From NCBI GenBank assembly GCA_044233745.1, contig JBIIJN010000010.1, positions 1 to 51,217 of the forward strand: a DNA stretch of 51,217 nt, read 5' to 3'. The notes beneath the pieces were generated by a model, which saw only the letters and a list, made by a program, of their open reading frames with translations, was not told the DNA's origin and did no database searches. Below are positions 26,854 through 36,900 of the stretch, in pieces. Position 1 is the stretch's first letter. Each line of letters starts with the position of its first letter. A program made the position numbers and the translations under genes. Source of the stretch: UBA6165 sp044233745 (lineage in GTDB: Bacteria > Bacteroidota > Bacteroidia > Flavobacteriales_D > Crocinitomicaceae).

Positions 26854-28100
26854 TGCTGTACTACTTGTTTCAATATTTAGACACTTTGGACTTTCCAGGC
26901 GCTGGTTTGTTCAGCTACATCTCGTTTCGTGCGGGAATGACCTTGATAACATCTTTGATTATCTCCATTGTTTTTGGTAAACGCATTATCAATTATTTGC
27001 GTCGCCTACAAATTGGTGAGTCTGTGCGCGATTTGGGCTTGGAAGGACAAAAAGAAAAAGAGGGCACACCAACCATGGGTGGACTTTTGATTCTCTCTGC
27101 CATTTTGATTCCGGTTTTGTTGTTTGCCAAATTGCACAATGTGTATGTAATCACCATGTTAATTGCCACCATTTGGCTGGGATTCATTGGCTTTTTGGAT
27201 GACTATATCAAGGTGTTCAAGAAGAACAAAGAAGGATTAAAAGGGAAATTTAAAATTGTTGGTCAAATTGGCGTTGGTATTATCGTTGGCTCTATTTTGT
27301 ATTTCCATCCAGATGTGGTAGTGCACAAAAAAGTGGATTCGGCGTATGAACTGAAATCCTATGAATCGGATGTAACTTATCTCCACGATACAGGAAATAT
27401 GGGCGAAAACAATTCCAAGTTTATTTCCACCAAGTCAATGACCACCACCATTCCGTTTATGAAAAACAATGAATTTAGCTATGATTTCAATGGCGATTCG
27501 AGTAGAAAATGGGGCTGGTTGTGGTTCATTCCAATCGTGATTTTTATCGTTACAGCCGTATCCAATGGCGCCAATATGACCGATGGACTTGATGGTTTGG
27601 CCACGGGTACTTCAGCCATTATAGGCATTGCTTTGGCCGTTTTTGCGTATGTGAGTTCGCATGCCAAATTCGCCGATTACCTGAACGTGATGTATATCCC
27701 AGACGCCGAAGAATTGGTGATTTATGTCTCTGCTTTTGTGGGCGCATGTATTGGATTTTTGTGGTACAATTCTTATCCTGCGCAAGTTTTCATGGGCGAC
27801 ACGGGCAGTTTGGCTTTGGGTGGAATCATCGCTGTTTTTGCCATTTCTGTGAGAAAAGAATTGTTGATTCCAGTACTTTGCGGCATTTTCCTCATCGAGA
27901 ATCTTTCGGTGATGATGCAGGTGGGCTACTTCAAGTACACCAAAAGGCGATTCGGAGAGGGTAGGCGTATTTTCCGGATGGCACCTTTGCATCACCACTA
28001 TCAAAAATTGGGACTCCACGAAGCCAAAATCGTAGCGCGATTCTGGATTGTAGGTGTTCTGTTGGCTGTAATTTCTATCGTAACGCTGAAGCTGCGTTAA
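26853..28100 (+). CDS. mraY: Phospho-MurNAc-pentapeptide transferase
   Basis: Inner-membrane enzyme making lipid I from UDP-MurNAc-pentapeptide and undecaprenyl phosphate. About ten membrane helices. Catalytic aspartates are visible in LGFLDDYIKVFKKN, reported here as FLDDY, and in NMTDGLDGLATG. QVFMGDTGSLALGG and the HHH stretch near the end (PLHHHYQ) are also conserved. At 415 residues it is longer than the usual 360. The extra segment (about residues 150-215, from VVHKKVDSAY on) sits in one loop and is typical of Bacteroidota MraY. Start and stop overlap murE and murD by one base each. Confidence 0.95.
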   Translation: MLYYLFQYLDTLDFPGAGLFSYISFRAGMTLITSLIISIVFGKRIINYLRRLQIGESVRDLGLEGQKEKEGTPTMGGLLILSAILIPVLLFAKLHNVYVITMLIATIWLGFIGFLDDYIKVFKKNKEGLKGKFKIVGQIGVGIIVGSILYFHPDVVVHKKVDSAYELKSYESDVTYLHDTGNMGENNSKFISTKSMTTTIPFMKNNEFSYDFNGDSSRKWGWLWFIPIVIFIVTAVSNGANMTDGLDGLATGTSAIIGIALAVFAYVSSHAKFADYLNVMYIPDAEELVIYVSAFVGACIGFLWYNSYPAQVFMGDTGSLALGGIIAVFAISVRKELLIPVLCGIFLIENLSVMMQVGYFKYTKRRFGEGRRIFRMAPLHHHYQKLGLHEAKIVARFWIVGVLLAVISIVTLKLR

Positions 28101-29443
28101 TGCAATACAAAAATGCACATATCGCAATTTTGGGCGCCGGCGAAAGCGGAGTAGGTGCTGCTATTTTGGCTAAAAAGATGGAAAATTCTGTTTGGCTGTC
28201 CGACCGTGGCGCAATCAAAGAGAAGTACAAGGCTGAACTCGATGAATACCAAATTCCTTTTGAAGAGGGTGGACACACGGAGGCAAAAATCCATTCTGCT
28301 GATGTAATTATCAAAAGTCCTGGCATTCCAAACACAGCGCCTTTGATTGTTCAAGCACGCGCCAAAGGCATTCCTGTGATATCTGAAATTGAGTTCGCGT
28401 CGTACTACACCCAAGCTAAAATTGTAGGCATCACGGGAAGCAACGGTAAAACCACTACCACCATGCTCACGCACCATATTTTCAAAAAAGCTGGACTTAA
28501 AGTCGGTCTTGCTGGAAATGTGGGATACAGTTTTGCCAAACAAGTGGCCTTGGATGATATGGATTGGTACATCGTTGAATTGAGCTCATTTCAATTGGAA
28601 GACGTGGTGCATTTCCGCCCCAATATCGCCATGGTGCTCAACATTTCTCCCGATCACTTAGACCGCTATAACTACCAAATGTCGGCCTATGTGGATGCCA
28701 AATTCAACATCACCAAAAATATGACCGCCGACGATTGGTTCATTTTCAACGCCGATGACGCGCTGATTGTAGAAGCCATGGGTCGCCACAAAATATTAGC
28801 ACAACCTGCTCCTTTTTCCTCTCACAAGCCTTTCGAAGTGGGAGGCTATATAGATAATAATCAATTAATTATAAACCTCAAAGACCAATTCATTATGAGT
28901 ATTTACGATTTAGCTTTAAAGGGCAAACACAACGCCCAGAATTCTTTGGCATCTTCCATTGCTTCAAGAATCGCCGACATCAAAAAGGAAATCATCCGCG
29001 AAAGCCTTTCTGATTTTCAAAATGTGGAACACCGCTTGGAATTTGTGGGTCGGGTGAATGGTATCGAGTTCATCAACGATTCCAAAGCAACCAATGTGAA
29101 TTCAACCTGGTATGCCCTCGAGTCTATGGAAAAACCAACCGTTTGGATTGTAGGCGGTGTGGATAAAGGCAACGATTACGCCGAACTTTTCGACTTGGTA
29201 AAAGAAAAAGTGAAAGCCATCATTTGCTTGGGTGTTGACAATTCTAAAATCATCGACGCCTTCAAAGACCAAGTGGAAACCATCGTTGAAGCTGGAAATG
29301 CAACTGAAGCTGTGGCTTGGGGCTACCGTTTGGCTACAAAAGATGAAACCGTTTTGTTGTCGCCTGCCTGTGCCAGCTTCGATCTTTTTGTGGACTACGA
29401 AGACCGTGGAAATCAATTCAAGCAAGCTGTAAGAGCTTTGTAG
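28100..29443 (+). CDS. murD: UDP-MurNAc-L-alanine:D-glutamate ligase
   Basis: Adds D-glutamate to UDP-MurNAc-L-alanine in the cytoplasm. A 447-residue Mur ligase. The N-terminal Rossmann part starts ILGAGESGVGAA, the ATP loop is GITGSNGKTTTT (near 111-122), and EFINDSKATNVNST (near 322) is the MurD-specific part of the C-terminal half, with VWIVGGVDKGNDY following. One-base overlap with mraY; ftsW starts 3 bases after the stop. Confidence 0.96.
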   Translation: MQYKNAHIAILGAGESGVGAAILAKKMENSVWLSDRGAIKEKYKAELDEYQIPFEEGGHTEAKIHSADVIIKSPGIPNTAPLIVQARAKGIPVISEIEFASYYTQAKIVGITGSNGKTTTTMLTHHIFKKAGLKVGLAGNVGYSFAKQVALDDMDWYIVELSSFQLEDVVHFRPNIAMVLNISPDHLDRYNYQMSAYVDAKFNITKNMTADDWFIFNADDALIVEAMGRHKILAQPAPFSSHKPFEVGGYIDNNQLIINLKDQFIMSIYDLALKGKHNAQNSLASSIASRIADIKKEIIRESLSDFQNVEHRLEFVGRVNGIEFINDSKATNVNSTWYALESMEKPTVWIVGGVDKGNDYAELFDLVKEKVKAIICLGVDNSKIIDAFKDQVETIVEAGNATEAVAWGYRLATKDETVLLSPACASFDLFVDYEDRGNQFKQAVRAL

Positions 29444-29446
29444 TCT

Positions 29447-30640
29447 ATGTTTAAGCTTGCGGGCATATGGAATCATTTGAAAGGTGACAAAGTCATCTGG
29501 ATCGTCACGCTCATCATGCTGGTGTTTTCTTTGGTTACCGTGTATAGTTTTGTGCCTGTTTTGGTGCGATCTGAAGGCGGAACACCCATGAAATACCTGA
29601 TGAAGCATTTTGTGTATGTGATTATCGGACTTTTTGCCATGTTCTGGATTCACAAACAAAATCCGGCCAATATTTCGCGCTTTTCCAAAGTGATTTTCTA
29701 CCTCGCCATTGGGCTTCTTATTTTCACTTTCTTCTTTGGGGTGCGCGTAAATGATGCCTCCAGATGGATTCGTATTCCAGTTGTTTCGCTTACCTTTCAA
29801 ACATCCGATTTTGCCAAATTGGCCTTGGTGATTTACGTGTCGCGACTGCTGGTCAAAAAGAAGGATATGCTCAACAATTGGAAGGAAGGGTTTATGCCCA
29901 TTGCCTTGGCCATTATGATGATTGTTGGCCTTATTGTGAAAGACAATTTCTCCACAGCCGCTTTACTCGTCTTAATCGCAGGTGTGATGCTTTTTATTGG
30001 TAAAGTGCCCTTTAAAATGTTGGCCAGTTTTGCTGGAATTTTGGTAGGGGCTTTTATGCTTGTGGTCTTGGTGCATAAAACTTTTCCCGATGCCAATATC
30101 CTCAACCGCTGGGACACCTGGGAAAAACGTATTCTCAACCAAGCGGCAGATGATTCCGAGAAATTAGTCATCGATAATATCCAATCGATGAACGCCGAAT
30201 TGGCTATTCACAATGGAGGTATATTAGGGCAAGGTCCAGGAAAAGGAAGGTTGAAATTATACACCGCAGAAGCCTATGCCGATTTTTTCTACGCCAGTTT
30301 TGTTGAAGAATTTGGGCTTTTTGGTGGCGTGATTTTGGTTTTTGTATATCTTATTTTGTTGTTCAGAATTATTCGAATTGGTCTGAAATCTGAACGACTT
30401 TTTGAAACCTACTTGGCGCTAGGGATTGGATTAATTATAATGACCCAAGCCACGGTGAATATGTTTGTATGCACCGGACTTTTCCCTGTTACTGGGCAAA
30501 ATATGCCCATTTTATCATTAGGGGGTTCGGCTTTAGTGATGGTGTGTGTGTCTTTGGGTGTGATACAAAGTATTGCACGCGACCAAAATGGAGAACGTGT
30601 TATTGAAATAGGAGAGGAAAGTGAAAATGAAGAGAATTAG
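29447..30640 (+). CDS. ftsW: Septal peptidoglycan polymerase FtsW
   Basis: SEDS-family membrane glycosyltransferase that polymerises lipid II with FtsI. 397 residues with about ten membrane helices. Visible signatures are RWIRIPVVSLTFQTSDFAKLAL, cited here as FQTSDFAK; the QGPGKGRLK periplasmic loop; the FVEEFG motif; and, near the end, TGQNMPILSLGGSALV, cited as PILSLGGS. In many species these read QPSE, GxGxG and PFISYGGS. Its place between murD and murG supports FtsW over RodA. It overlaps murG. Confidence 0.94.
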   Translation: MFKLAGIWNHLKGDKVIWIVTLIMLVFSLVTVYSFVPVLVRSEGGTPMKYLMKHFVYVIIGLFAMFWIHKQNPANISRFSKVIFYLAIGLLIFTFFFGVRVNDASRWIRIPVVSLTFQTSDFAKLALVIYVSRLLVKKKDMLNNWKEGFMPIALAIMMIVGLIVKDNFSTAALLVLIAGVMLFIGKVPFKMLASFAGILVGAFMLVVLVHKTFPDANILNRWDTWEKRILNQAADDSEKLVIDNIQSMNAELAIHNGGILGQGPGKGRLKLYTAEAYADFFYASFVEEFGLFGGVILVFVYLILLFRIIRIGLKSERLFETYLALGIGLIIMTQATVNMFVCTGLFPVTGQNMPILSLGGSALVMVCVSLGVIQSIARDQNGERVIEIGEESENEEN

Positions 30641-31727
30641 AAGAGCGATTATCAGCGGAGGCGGCACGGGTGGACATATCTTCCCGGCGATAGCTATTGC
30701 CAACGAATTGAAAGCGCAATTCCCCGAAATAGAAATCTTATTTGTAGGAGCTGAAGGCCGCATGGAAATGGAAAAAGTGCCACAAGCAGGATATATGATT
30801 AAAGCATTGCCTATCGCTGGTTTTCAGCGCAAGAACTTGTTGGCGAATTTTTCTTTGCCTTTGAAAATCGTAAAAAGCTTGTTGAAAGCACGTACCATAA
30901 TCAAAGAATTTAAGCCCGAAGTGGTGATTGGAGTGGGCGGCTATGCTTCTGGACCAACCTTGAAAATGGCGAATATCTTGGGTATCCCCACAGTCATCCA
31001 AGAGCAGAATTCTTTCCCAGGCAAAACAAATAAATTGCTGGCGAAAAAGGCTGCCCTAATTTGTGTGGCTTATGATGGTTTAGACCGCTTTTTTCCGAAA
31101 GAGAAAATTGTGCTCACCGGAAATCCTATCCGCCAAAGCATGGTTGAAATTGATGGTAAACGCGATCAGGCCTTCACGCATTTTGGTCTCGAGAGCAACA
31201 AAAAAACATTGTTGGTGATTGGGGGAAGTCTCGGTGCCAGAACGTTAAACGAAACTATGGATGCCCACATTGAAAAATTGAGTGCTGCGGGTATTCAAGT
31301 GATTTGGCAATGCGGTAAATTTTATGCCGACCAACTCTTTCACAAGTGGGATGGAAAATTGCCCGAAGGCGTTTGGCTCAATCCTTTCATTTTTGATATG
31401 GATTATGCTTATGCCGCTGCGGATATGATTGTTTCACGTGCAGGTGCAATCTCGGTTTCTGAATTGTGCTTGGTCGGAAAACCCACTGTTTTGGTGCCAT
31501 CACCGCATGTTGCGGAAGACCATCAAACCAAAAACGCCATGAATTTGGTGGACAAAGACGCTTGTATATTGGTGAAAGATGCCGAGGCGCTGCAGGTCTT
31601 ACACGATTTGGTTTTGAATACCATAAACAATCAAGCGAAATGCGCGCAACTGAGCGGCAATATCAAAGCTTTGGGCTTACCCAATGCCAGCAAAACTATT
31701 GTTGAACAAATCATAAAACACATTTGA
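30627..31727 (+). CDS. murG: Lipid II synthase (UDP-GlcNAc transferase)
   Basis: Transfers GlcNAc to lipid I at the cytoplasmic membrane face. GGGTGGHIFPA near the N-terminus is the first glycine-rich loop. GVGGYASGP is the second, and GGSLGAR the third. VSRAGAISVSELCLVGKPTVLVPSP (cited as SRAGAISVSE) is the donor site. I chose the ATG at 30627 because GGAGAGG lies 9 bases upstream; the in-frame GTG at 30621 would be only 3 bases from it. It overlaps ftsW by 14 bases and the murC start by one base. Confidence 0.95.
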   Translation: MKRIRRAIISGGGTGGHIFPAIAIANELKAQFPEIEILFVGAEGRMEMEKVPQAGYMIKALPIAGFQRKNLLANFSLPLKIVKSLLKARTIIKEFKPEVVIGVGGYASGPTLKMANILGIPTVIQEQNSFPGKTNKLLAKKAALICVAYDGLDRFFPKEKIVLTGNPIRQSMVEIDGKRDQAFTHFGLESNKKTLLVIGGSLGARTLNETMDAHIEKLSAAGIQVIWQCGKFYADQLFHKWDGKLPEGVWLNPFIFDMDYAYAAADMIVSRAGAISVSELCLVGKPTVLVPSPHVAEDHQTKNAMNLVDKDACILVKDAEALQVLHDLVLNTINNQAKCAQLSGNIKALGLPNASKTIVEQIIKHI

Positions 31728-33076
31728 TGGACTTCAATAAACTGAAACATATCTATTTTCTGGGCATCGGAGGCATTGGTATGTCAGCCTTGGCGCGCTA
31801 TTTCAAGGCCATTGGAAAAACGGTTTCAGGCTACGATAAAACCTCAACGAAACTTACGCAGGCATTAGAAAATGAAGGCATTGAGGTGCATTACCACGAT
31901 ATGGGCGCAGACATTTGTAACTTTATCAATGCGGACACCTTGGTGGTTTATACACCCGCTGTTCCTAAGGATTTTGGTGAATTGAACGCCATTCAAACAG
32001 CAGGTTTTGCGCTTTACAAAAGAGCTCAGGTTTTGGGCTTGATTACAGAAAATTCTTTTGGCATCGGTGTGGCGGGCACGCATGGCAAAACAACCACAAG
32101 TACCATGTTGGCCCATGTGTTGCATCAAAGCATCGGTTGCAACGCATTTTTAGGCGGTATTTCCACCAATTACAATTCTAATTTGATTCTCAATAAGGCA
32201 TCCAACATCAGCGTTTTGGAAGCCGATGAATTTGACCGTTCATTTTTGCAACTCAAACCAAAAGCGGGTGTGCTCACTTCTATTGATGCTGACCATTTGG
32301 ATATATACGGCGACACACAACACATCGTGGATGGCTTTCAGGCCTATGTCAATTTGATTGATCCAGCAGGATTTGTTTTGATGCACTACAGCATTCCACT
32401 CCTTGCGCATTGCAAAATTGTGCGTTATGGACTGAATGAAAATGCGAATATTGCTGGTATAAATCCAAAAATGAAAGATGGTTTTTTTTACTTGGATGTG
32501 CATGCTCATGGGATATTATGGAAAGATGTGAAACTCGGTGTGCCTGGTTTGCATAATGCCGAAAATGCTTTGGCTGTGATTGGTGTTTGTTTGGAACTGG
32601 GTCTCGAAGAAAGTCAAATTCGCGCTGGATTAGAAAGCTTTTTGGGAGTGAAACGCCGTTTTGAATACATCATTCGCCGCGATGATTTGGTGTATGTTGA
32701 CGATTATGCACATCACCCAAGCGAGATTCATGCCTTGGTGAGCTCCATTCGCTTGATGTATCCCTACAGAAAGGTGACCGGCATTTTCCAACCGCATTTG
32801 TTTTCTCGTACCCGCGATTTCTTAGATGGTTTTGCCGACGAATTATCCAAATTGGATGAAGTAATTTTGATGCCCATTTATCCAGCGCGAGAATTGCCCA
32901 TCGCAGGAATAAGTTCTGATGCCATTCGTGAAAAAATGTCCTTGGCAGATGTGAAAATCATGTCGCACGCCGAAGTGCAAACCTATTTTGAAAATCACAA
33001 ACCTGATGTTTTGTTGAGCATTGGAGCAGGTGATATCGACCTCATTGTGCAACCTCTAAACGAATTGCTCGCTTGA
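31727..33076 (+). CDS. murC: UDP-MurNAc:L-alanine ligase
   Basis: First Mur ligase, adding L-alanine to UDP-MurNAc. 449 residues from the ATG that overlaps the murG stop (TGATG). Signatures are FLGIGGIGMSALA at the N-terminus, GVAGTHGKTTTSTM (ATP loop), LEADEFDRSFL and DDYAHHPSEIHA. The reading frame can be extended by one TTG codon upstream, which is unlikely to be used. It ends in TTGA overlapping the ftsQ start. Confidence 0.96.
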   Translation: MDFNKLKHIYFLGIGGIGMSALARYFKAIGKTVSGYDKTSTKLTQALENEGIEVHYHDMGADICNFINADTLVVYTPAVPKDFGELNAIQTAGFALYKRAQVLGLITENSFGIGVAGTHGKTTTSTMLAHVLHQSIGCNAFLGGISTNYNSNLILNKASNISVLEADEFDRSFLQLKPKAGVLTSIDADHLDIYGDTQHIVDGFQAYVNLIDPAGFVLMHYSIPLLAHCKIVRYGLNENANIAGINPKMKDGFFYLDVHAHGILWKDVKLGVPGLHNAENALAVIGVCLELGLEESQIRAGLESFLGVKRRFEYIIRRDDLVYVDDYAHHPSEIHALVSSIRLMYPYRKVTGIFQPHLFSRTRDFLDGFADELSKLDEVILMPIYPARELPIAGISSDAIREKMSLADVKIMSHAEVQTYFENHKPDVLLSIGAGDIDLIVQPLNELLA

Positions 33077-33876
33077 AAAAAATCATCAAAATAGCAGCTT
33101 GGGTAATTTTTATCGCAGTTTTGGGATACACCATGCATTTCGCCAACGACAAACATGCCAATCGCGTGATGCAATTCCCGGAAATCGTGATTGAAAGCGG
33201 TTCCGATAACGCTTTTTTGATGGTGGACGACGTCGTTTCTCGATTGAAATACAAGAATATTGAACTCAATCAACTCAAGCGCAATCAAATCAATACCGAC
33301 CTCATCGAAAAGATCATCATGGAAATGTATGAGGTGCAAGAGGCCAGTGTGCATGTGAATATCGACGACACTTGGGCGGTGCGCATGGAGCTTAGAAAGC
33401 CTATTGCGCGCATTTTCAATCAGAAAGGCGAAAGTTTCTACATCGACGACCATGGAAAAATGATGCCGTCCTCTATGCTATACAGCGCTCATGTGCTACC
33501 TGTTACGGGTTACATCAAGGATAAATTTTCAGATTTGAGCGTCGAAGAAATAATTAACAGTGATACATTGAAAACTCGTAGTTTATTACCTCAAATCTAT
33601 TATTTATCAGAGTATGTTTGCAAGGATCCCTTTTTATCGGCTTTGATAGCGCAAGCTACTGTAGATAAGTATGGTGACTTTGTTCTAACACCCATTGTGG
33701 GCAACCAGAAAATTATCTTTGGTCGTGCCGATAGCCGCAAGCAAGTGGAAGAGCGATTTAAAAAATTGTTGGTGTTTTATCGTGATGCGATGCCTTATGC
33801 AGGTTGGAACAAATACGAAAGCATCAATTTGAAGTATAAAAATCAAGTGGTCTGTAAAAAGCGAGGAGTAGAATGA
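33073..33876 (+). CDS. ftsQ: FtsQ-type cell division protein, TTG start
   Basis: A 267-residue bitopic protein: short cytoplasmic N-terminus, one membrane helix (about residues 6-22, AAWVIFIAVLGY), then a periplasmic region with a POTRA-like part (about 45-120, containing VQEASVHVNIDDTWAVRMELRKPIARI, cited as ELRKPIARI) and a beta domain. Position between murC and ftsA confirms FtsQ. No ATG is available at the 5' end; the start is TTG inside TTGA, which overlaps the murC stop by 4 bases. The stop overlaps ftsA by 4 bases (ATGA). Confidence 0.88.
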   Translation: MKKIIKIAAWVIFIAVLGYTMHFANDKHANRVMQFPEIVIESGSDNAFLMVDDVVSRLKYKNIELNQLKRNQINTDLIEKIIMEMYEVQEASVHVNIDDTWAVRMELRKPIARIFNQKGESFYIDDHGKMMPSSMLYSAHVLPVTGYIKDKFSDLSVEEIINSDTLKTRSLLPQIYYLSEYVCKDPFLSALIAQATVDKYGDFVLTPIVGNQKIIFGRADSRKQVEERFKKLLVFYRDAMPYAGWNKYESINLKYKNQVVCKKRGVE

Positions 33877-35186
33877 CACATGAAATAATAGTAGGATTAG
33901 ACATCGGAACAACCAAGATTGCTTGTTTCGTGGGTCGCAGAAACGAGTTTGGTAAGATTGAAATTCTTTCCATGGGTCGCAGCGAATCTCTCGGTGTGAA
34001 ACGCGGTGTGGTTCAAAATATCGATCAAACTGTTGATGCCATTAAGGAGGCTGTCGCTTTGGCGCAAGAACGTGTCGAGGGCACTCTGGAAATTCATGTG
34101 GTGAATGTTGGAATCGCAGGTCAGCACATCAAAAGTTTGCAGCACCGTGGCATTTTAACAAGAAAGTCAATGGATACAGAAATCGCCCAACTCGATATAG
34201 ACATGTTGGTTGAAGATATGTATCGTTTGGCCATGGAACCAGGCGAGGAAATCATCCACGTACTTCCACAAGAATATATCGTTGACGGCGAACAAGGGAT
34301 AAAAAACCCAATCGGCATGTCTGGTGTGCGTATGGAAGCCAATTTCCACATCATTACGGGCAAAATGTCGGCGGCGATGAATATCAACAAATGTGTGAAA
34401 CGCGCCAGTCTAGAAATGGACGAAATGATTCTTGAGCCCCTAGCATCTGCAGAAGCTGTTCTTTCGCAAGAAGAAAAAGAAGCGGGTGTTGTTTTGGTTG
34501 ATATTGGAGGTGGCACAACAGATGTGGCTATTTTCTACGAAGATATTATCCGACACACTGCTGTAATTCCTTTTGGTGGCAATGTAATCACCGACGACAT
34601 CAAAGAGGGCTGTGCTATTATGCGCAAGCCAGCGGAAATGTTGAAGCAAAAATTCGGTTCGGCCTTGGCAAGCGAAAGTCAAGACAACGAGATTGTATGC
34701 ATTCCAAGCATCCGCGGGCGTGAGCCGAAAGAAATTTCAGTGAAAAACTTGGCAAGCATCATCCAAGCCAGAATGGAGGAGATTGTGGAGCAGGTGTATT
34801 ACGAAATTAAAAATTCGGGCTACGAAAGAAAATTACAAGGTGGTATTGTGGTAACAGGCGGTGGCGCTCAGTTGAAACACATCTGCCAATTGTTTGAATA
34901 CATCACAGGTTTGGATACACGCGTAGGATATCCCAACGAACACTTGGCGAATTCAGCAACCATTGAAAATTTGGCGAGCCCGATGTATGCAACAGGTATT
35001 GGATTGGTAATCAAAGGCTTCCATAAATTGGATACGGCTGCCATGCGCAACACAAGCCAACAGGTTACCAAGAAAAATAAAACGAAAGAAATTAAATCAC
35101 ATTCAGAGAAAACAAAAGGACGTTTCTTCGATAAACTATTCACAGATGCCTTGGGTTGGTTTGAAGAAAAGGACGAAAATAATTAA
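33873..35186 (+). CDS. ftsA: Cell division protein FtsA
   Basis: Actin-like ATPase that tethers FtsZ to the membrane. 437 residues. GLDIGTTKIACFVG is the phosphate-1 loop (residues 8-21), VLVDIGGGTTDVAIF the phosphate-2 loop (near 208), and GGIVVTGGGAQLKH the adenosine motif (near 325). The C-terminal tail (RFFDKLFTDALGWF) can form the amphipathic membrane-binding helix. The start overlaps the ftsQ stop (ATGA). A 17-base AT-rich gap separates it from ftsZ. Confidence 0.96.
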   Translation: MTHEIIVGLDIGTTKIACFVGRRNEFGKIEILSMGRSESLGVKRGVVQNIDQTVDAIKEAVALAQERVEGTLEIHVVNVGIAGQHIKSLQHRGILTRKSMDTEIAQLDIDMLVEDMYRLAMEPGEEIIHVLPQEYIVDGEQGIKNPIGMSGVRMEANFHIITGKMSAAMNINKCVKRASLEMDEMILEPLASAEAVLSQEEKEAGVVLVDIGGGTTDVAIFYEDIIRHTAVIPFGGNVITDDIKEGCAIMRKPAEMLKQKFGSALASESQDNEIVCIPSIRGREPKEISVKNLASIIQARMEEIVEQVYYEIKNSGYERKLQGGIVVTGGGAQLKHICQLFEYITGLDTRVGYPNEHLANSATIENLASPMYATGIGLVIKGFHKLDTAAMRNTSQQVTKKNKTKEIKSHSEKTKGRFFDKLFTDALGWFEEKDENN

Positions 35187-35203
35187 TTAATTAATCTAAG
35201 CTT

Positions 35204-36838
35204 ATGGAATTCAATTTGCCAAAAGAAAAAAGTACATCTATCATCAAAGTAATTGGTGTTGGCGGTGGCGGTGGTAACGCTGTAAACTATATGTATGGTT
35301 TGGGTATCCACGGTGTTGACTATGTGGTATGTAACACAGATTTGCAAGCATTGGAGGTTTCTCCTGTGCCTATGAAGATACAATTAGGACCAAATTTGAC
35401 TGAAGGTCGCGGTGCTGGTGCTATTCCTGAAATCGGGAAACGCGCGGTTGAAGAAAGCATCGAAGGCATCAAAGCATTTTTAGAAAACGACACGAAAATG
35501 GTCTTTGTTACCGCTGGAATGGGTGGTGGCACTGGTACTGGTGCAGCTCCTGTAATCGCGAAACTGGCCAAAGAAATGGGCATTTTGACTGTGGGCATCG
35601 TAACGGTTCCTTTCAATTTTGAAGGTCGTCGACGTCGTCAACAAGCTGAAGCCGGATTGGATGAAATGCGCAATTCAGTTGATACACTTTTGGTGATTAA
35701 CAACGAGCGTTTGCGCGAAATACACGGCAATTTGACTTTGTCGAGCGCATTTGCTGAAGCAGACAATATCGTTTCAACAGCGGCAAAAGGCATTGCTGAG
35801 GTGATCTCGCTTACTGGTGCCATCAACGTAGATTTTAACGACGTGAGCACAGTAATGAAAGACAGCGGAAATGCTATTCTCGGTTCTGGTGTTGCAGAGG
35901 GAGATAATCGTGCTATCGAGGCCGTGCAAAAAGCATTGACTTCGCCTTTGTTGAACGAAAACGACATCGCAGGAGCGAAATACGTGTTGTTGAACATTAC
36001 GTACAGTTCTAAGAACGAAGCTTCTATGGATGAGATTTCAGATATCACAGACTATATCCAAGACGAAGCAGGTTCCACTGCAGATGTTGTTTGGGGTCAT
36101 GGCTTTGATGATAGTTTGGAAGACAAAATTTGTGTTACCATCATTGCAACGGGCTTTAATGTAGCACCTGTTACTGGTTTTGAAAAAGCTCCAGAACGCA
36201 CTGTGAAAACTTTGGTGATTGAGAATGAAAAGCCTCAAGTTGAAGTGGCGCCCGCAGCAGAAGTGAAGAAAGATGAGCAAGAATTTGTTCCTTTTTTGAA
36301 GTCAACACCAATTGTGGATGAGGTGAAACCTGAGCATTTTTCGCACACTCCTGTGGCGCAAGAAACTCCTCAGCAGTTTGATTTGTCTAGAACCGAAAGC
36401 AATGAAGTTGAAGACAGCGTTGAATACAACTGGGATTTGGCTTCTTCAAGCGTGGCAGAATTGGCGCAAGAAGATAGTTTTTCATTTGAATTGAAATCTG
36501 ATGAACCTGCTGCATCACAGTCCGAAGTGAAGAAATTTAACTTGATGGACGAAGAAGTTGAAGAAGAGCCAGGTGATTTGTTTGGTTCCGCTGAAGAACG
36601 TCTCAAAAGATCCAAAGAGCGTTTGGAGCGCATCGCCAGCTACACTTCAAAATTGAAAAAACCAGAAGGTTTGTCGGAGTTGGAGAAAGTGCCTGCGTTC
36701 AAGAGAAGAAGCGTAGAGTTGGATGATGTTCCGCATTCTTCTGAATCTCAAGTGTCGCGTTTCGGACTTTTCTCCGATGGTGATGGTTCAGTTGACTTGC
36801 GTGGAGACAACTCCTTCTTGCATGATAATGTAGATTGA
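35204..36838 (+). CDS. ftsZ: Cell division GTPase FtsZ
   Basis: Tubulin-like GTPase that forms the division ring. The GTP signature is G107-GGTGTG113. The globular core ends near residue 325. A long acidic linker (about 330-500, many E, V and P residues) follows, giving 544 residues compared with about 380 in E. coli; long linkers are usual in Bacteroidota. The extreme C-terminus (SFLHDNVD) is the conserved peptide for partner binding in this phylum. It is the last dcw gene here. No terminator was found right after it; the next 146 bases hold a palindromic element. Confidence 0.97.
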   Translation: MEFNLPKEKSTSIIKVIGVGGGGGNAVNYMYGLGIHGVDYVVCNTDLQALEVSPVPMKIQLGPNLTEGRGAGAIPEIGKRAVEESIEGIKAFLENDTKMVFVTAGMGGGTGTGAAPVIAKLAKEMGILTVGIVTVPFNFEGRRRRQQAEAGLDEMRNSVDTLLVINNERLREIHGNLTLSSAFAEADNIVSTAAKGIAEVISLTGAINVDFNDVSTVMKDSGNAILGSGVAEGDNRAIEAVQKALTSPLLNENDIAGAKYVLLNITYSSKNEASMDEISDITDYIQDEAGSTADVVWGHGFDDSLEDKICVTIIATGFNVAPVTGFEKAPERTVKTLVIENEKPQVEVAPAAEVKKDEQEFVPFLKSTPIVDEVKPEHFSHTPVAQETPQQFDLSRTESNEVEDSVEYNWDLASSSVAELAQEDSFSFELKSDEPAASQSEVKKFNLMDEEVEEEPGDLFGSAEERLKRSKERLERIASYTSKLKKPEGLSELEKVPAFKRRSVELDDVPHSSESQVSRFGLFSDGDGSVDLRGDNSFLHDNVD

Positions 36839-36900
36839 TAAAAGCTACTGGTTTCTGCTAACGAGCTGCTAGCAATTTCTAGAAGCCAAAAATATAATCC

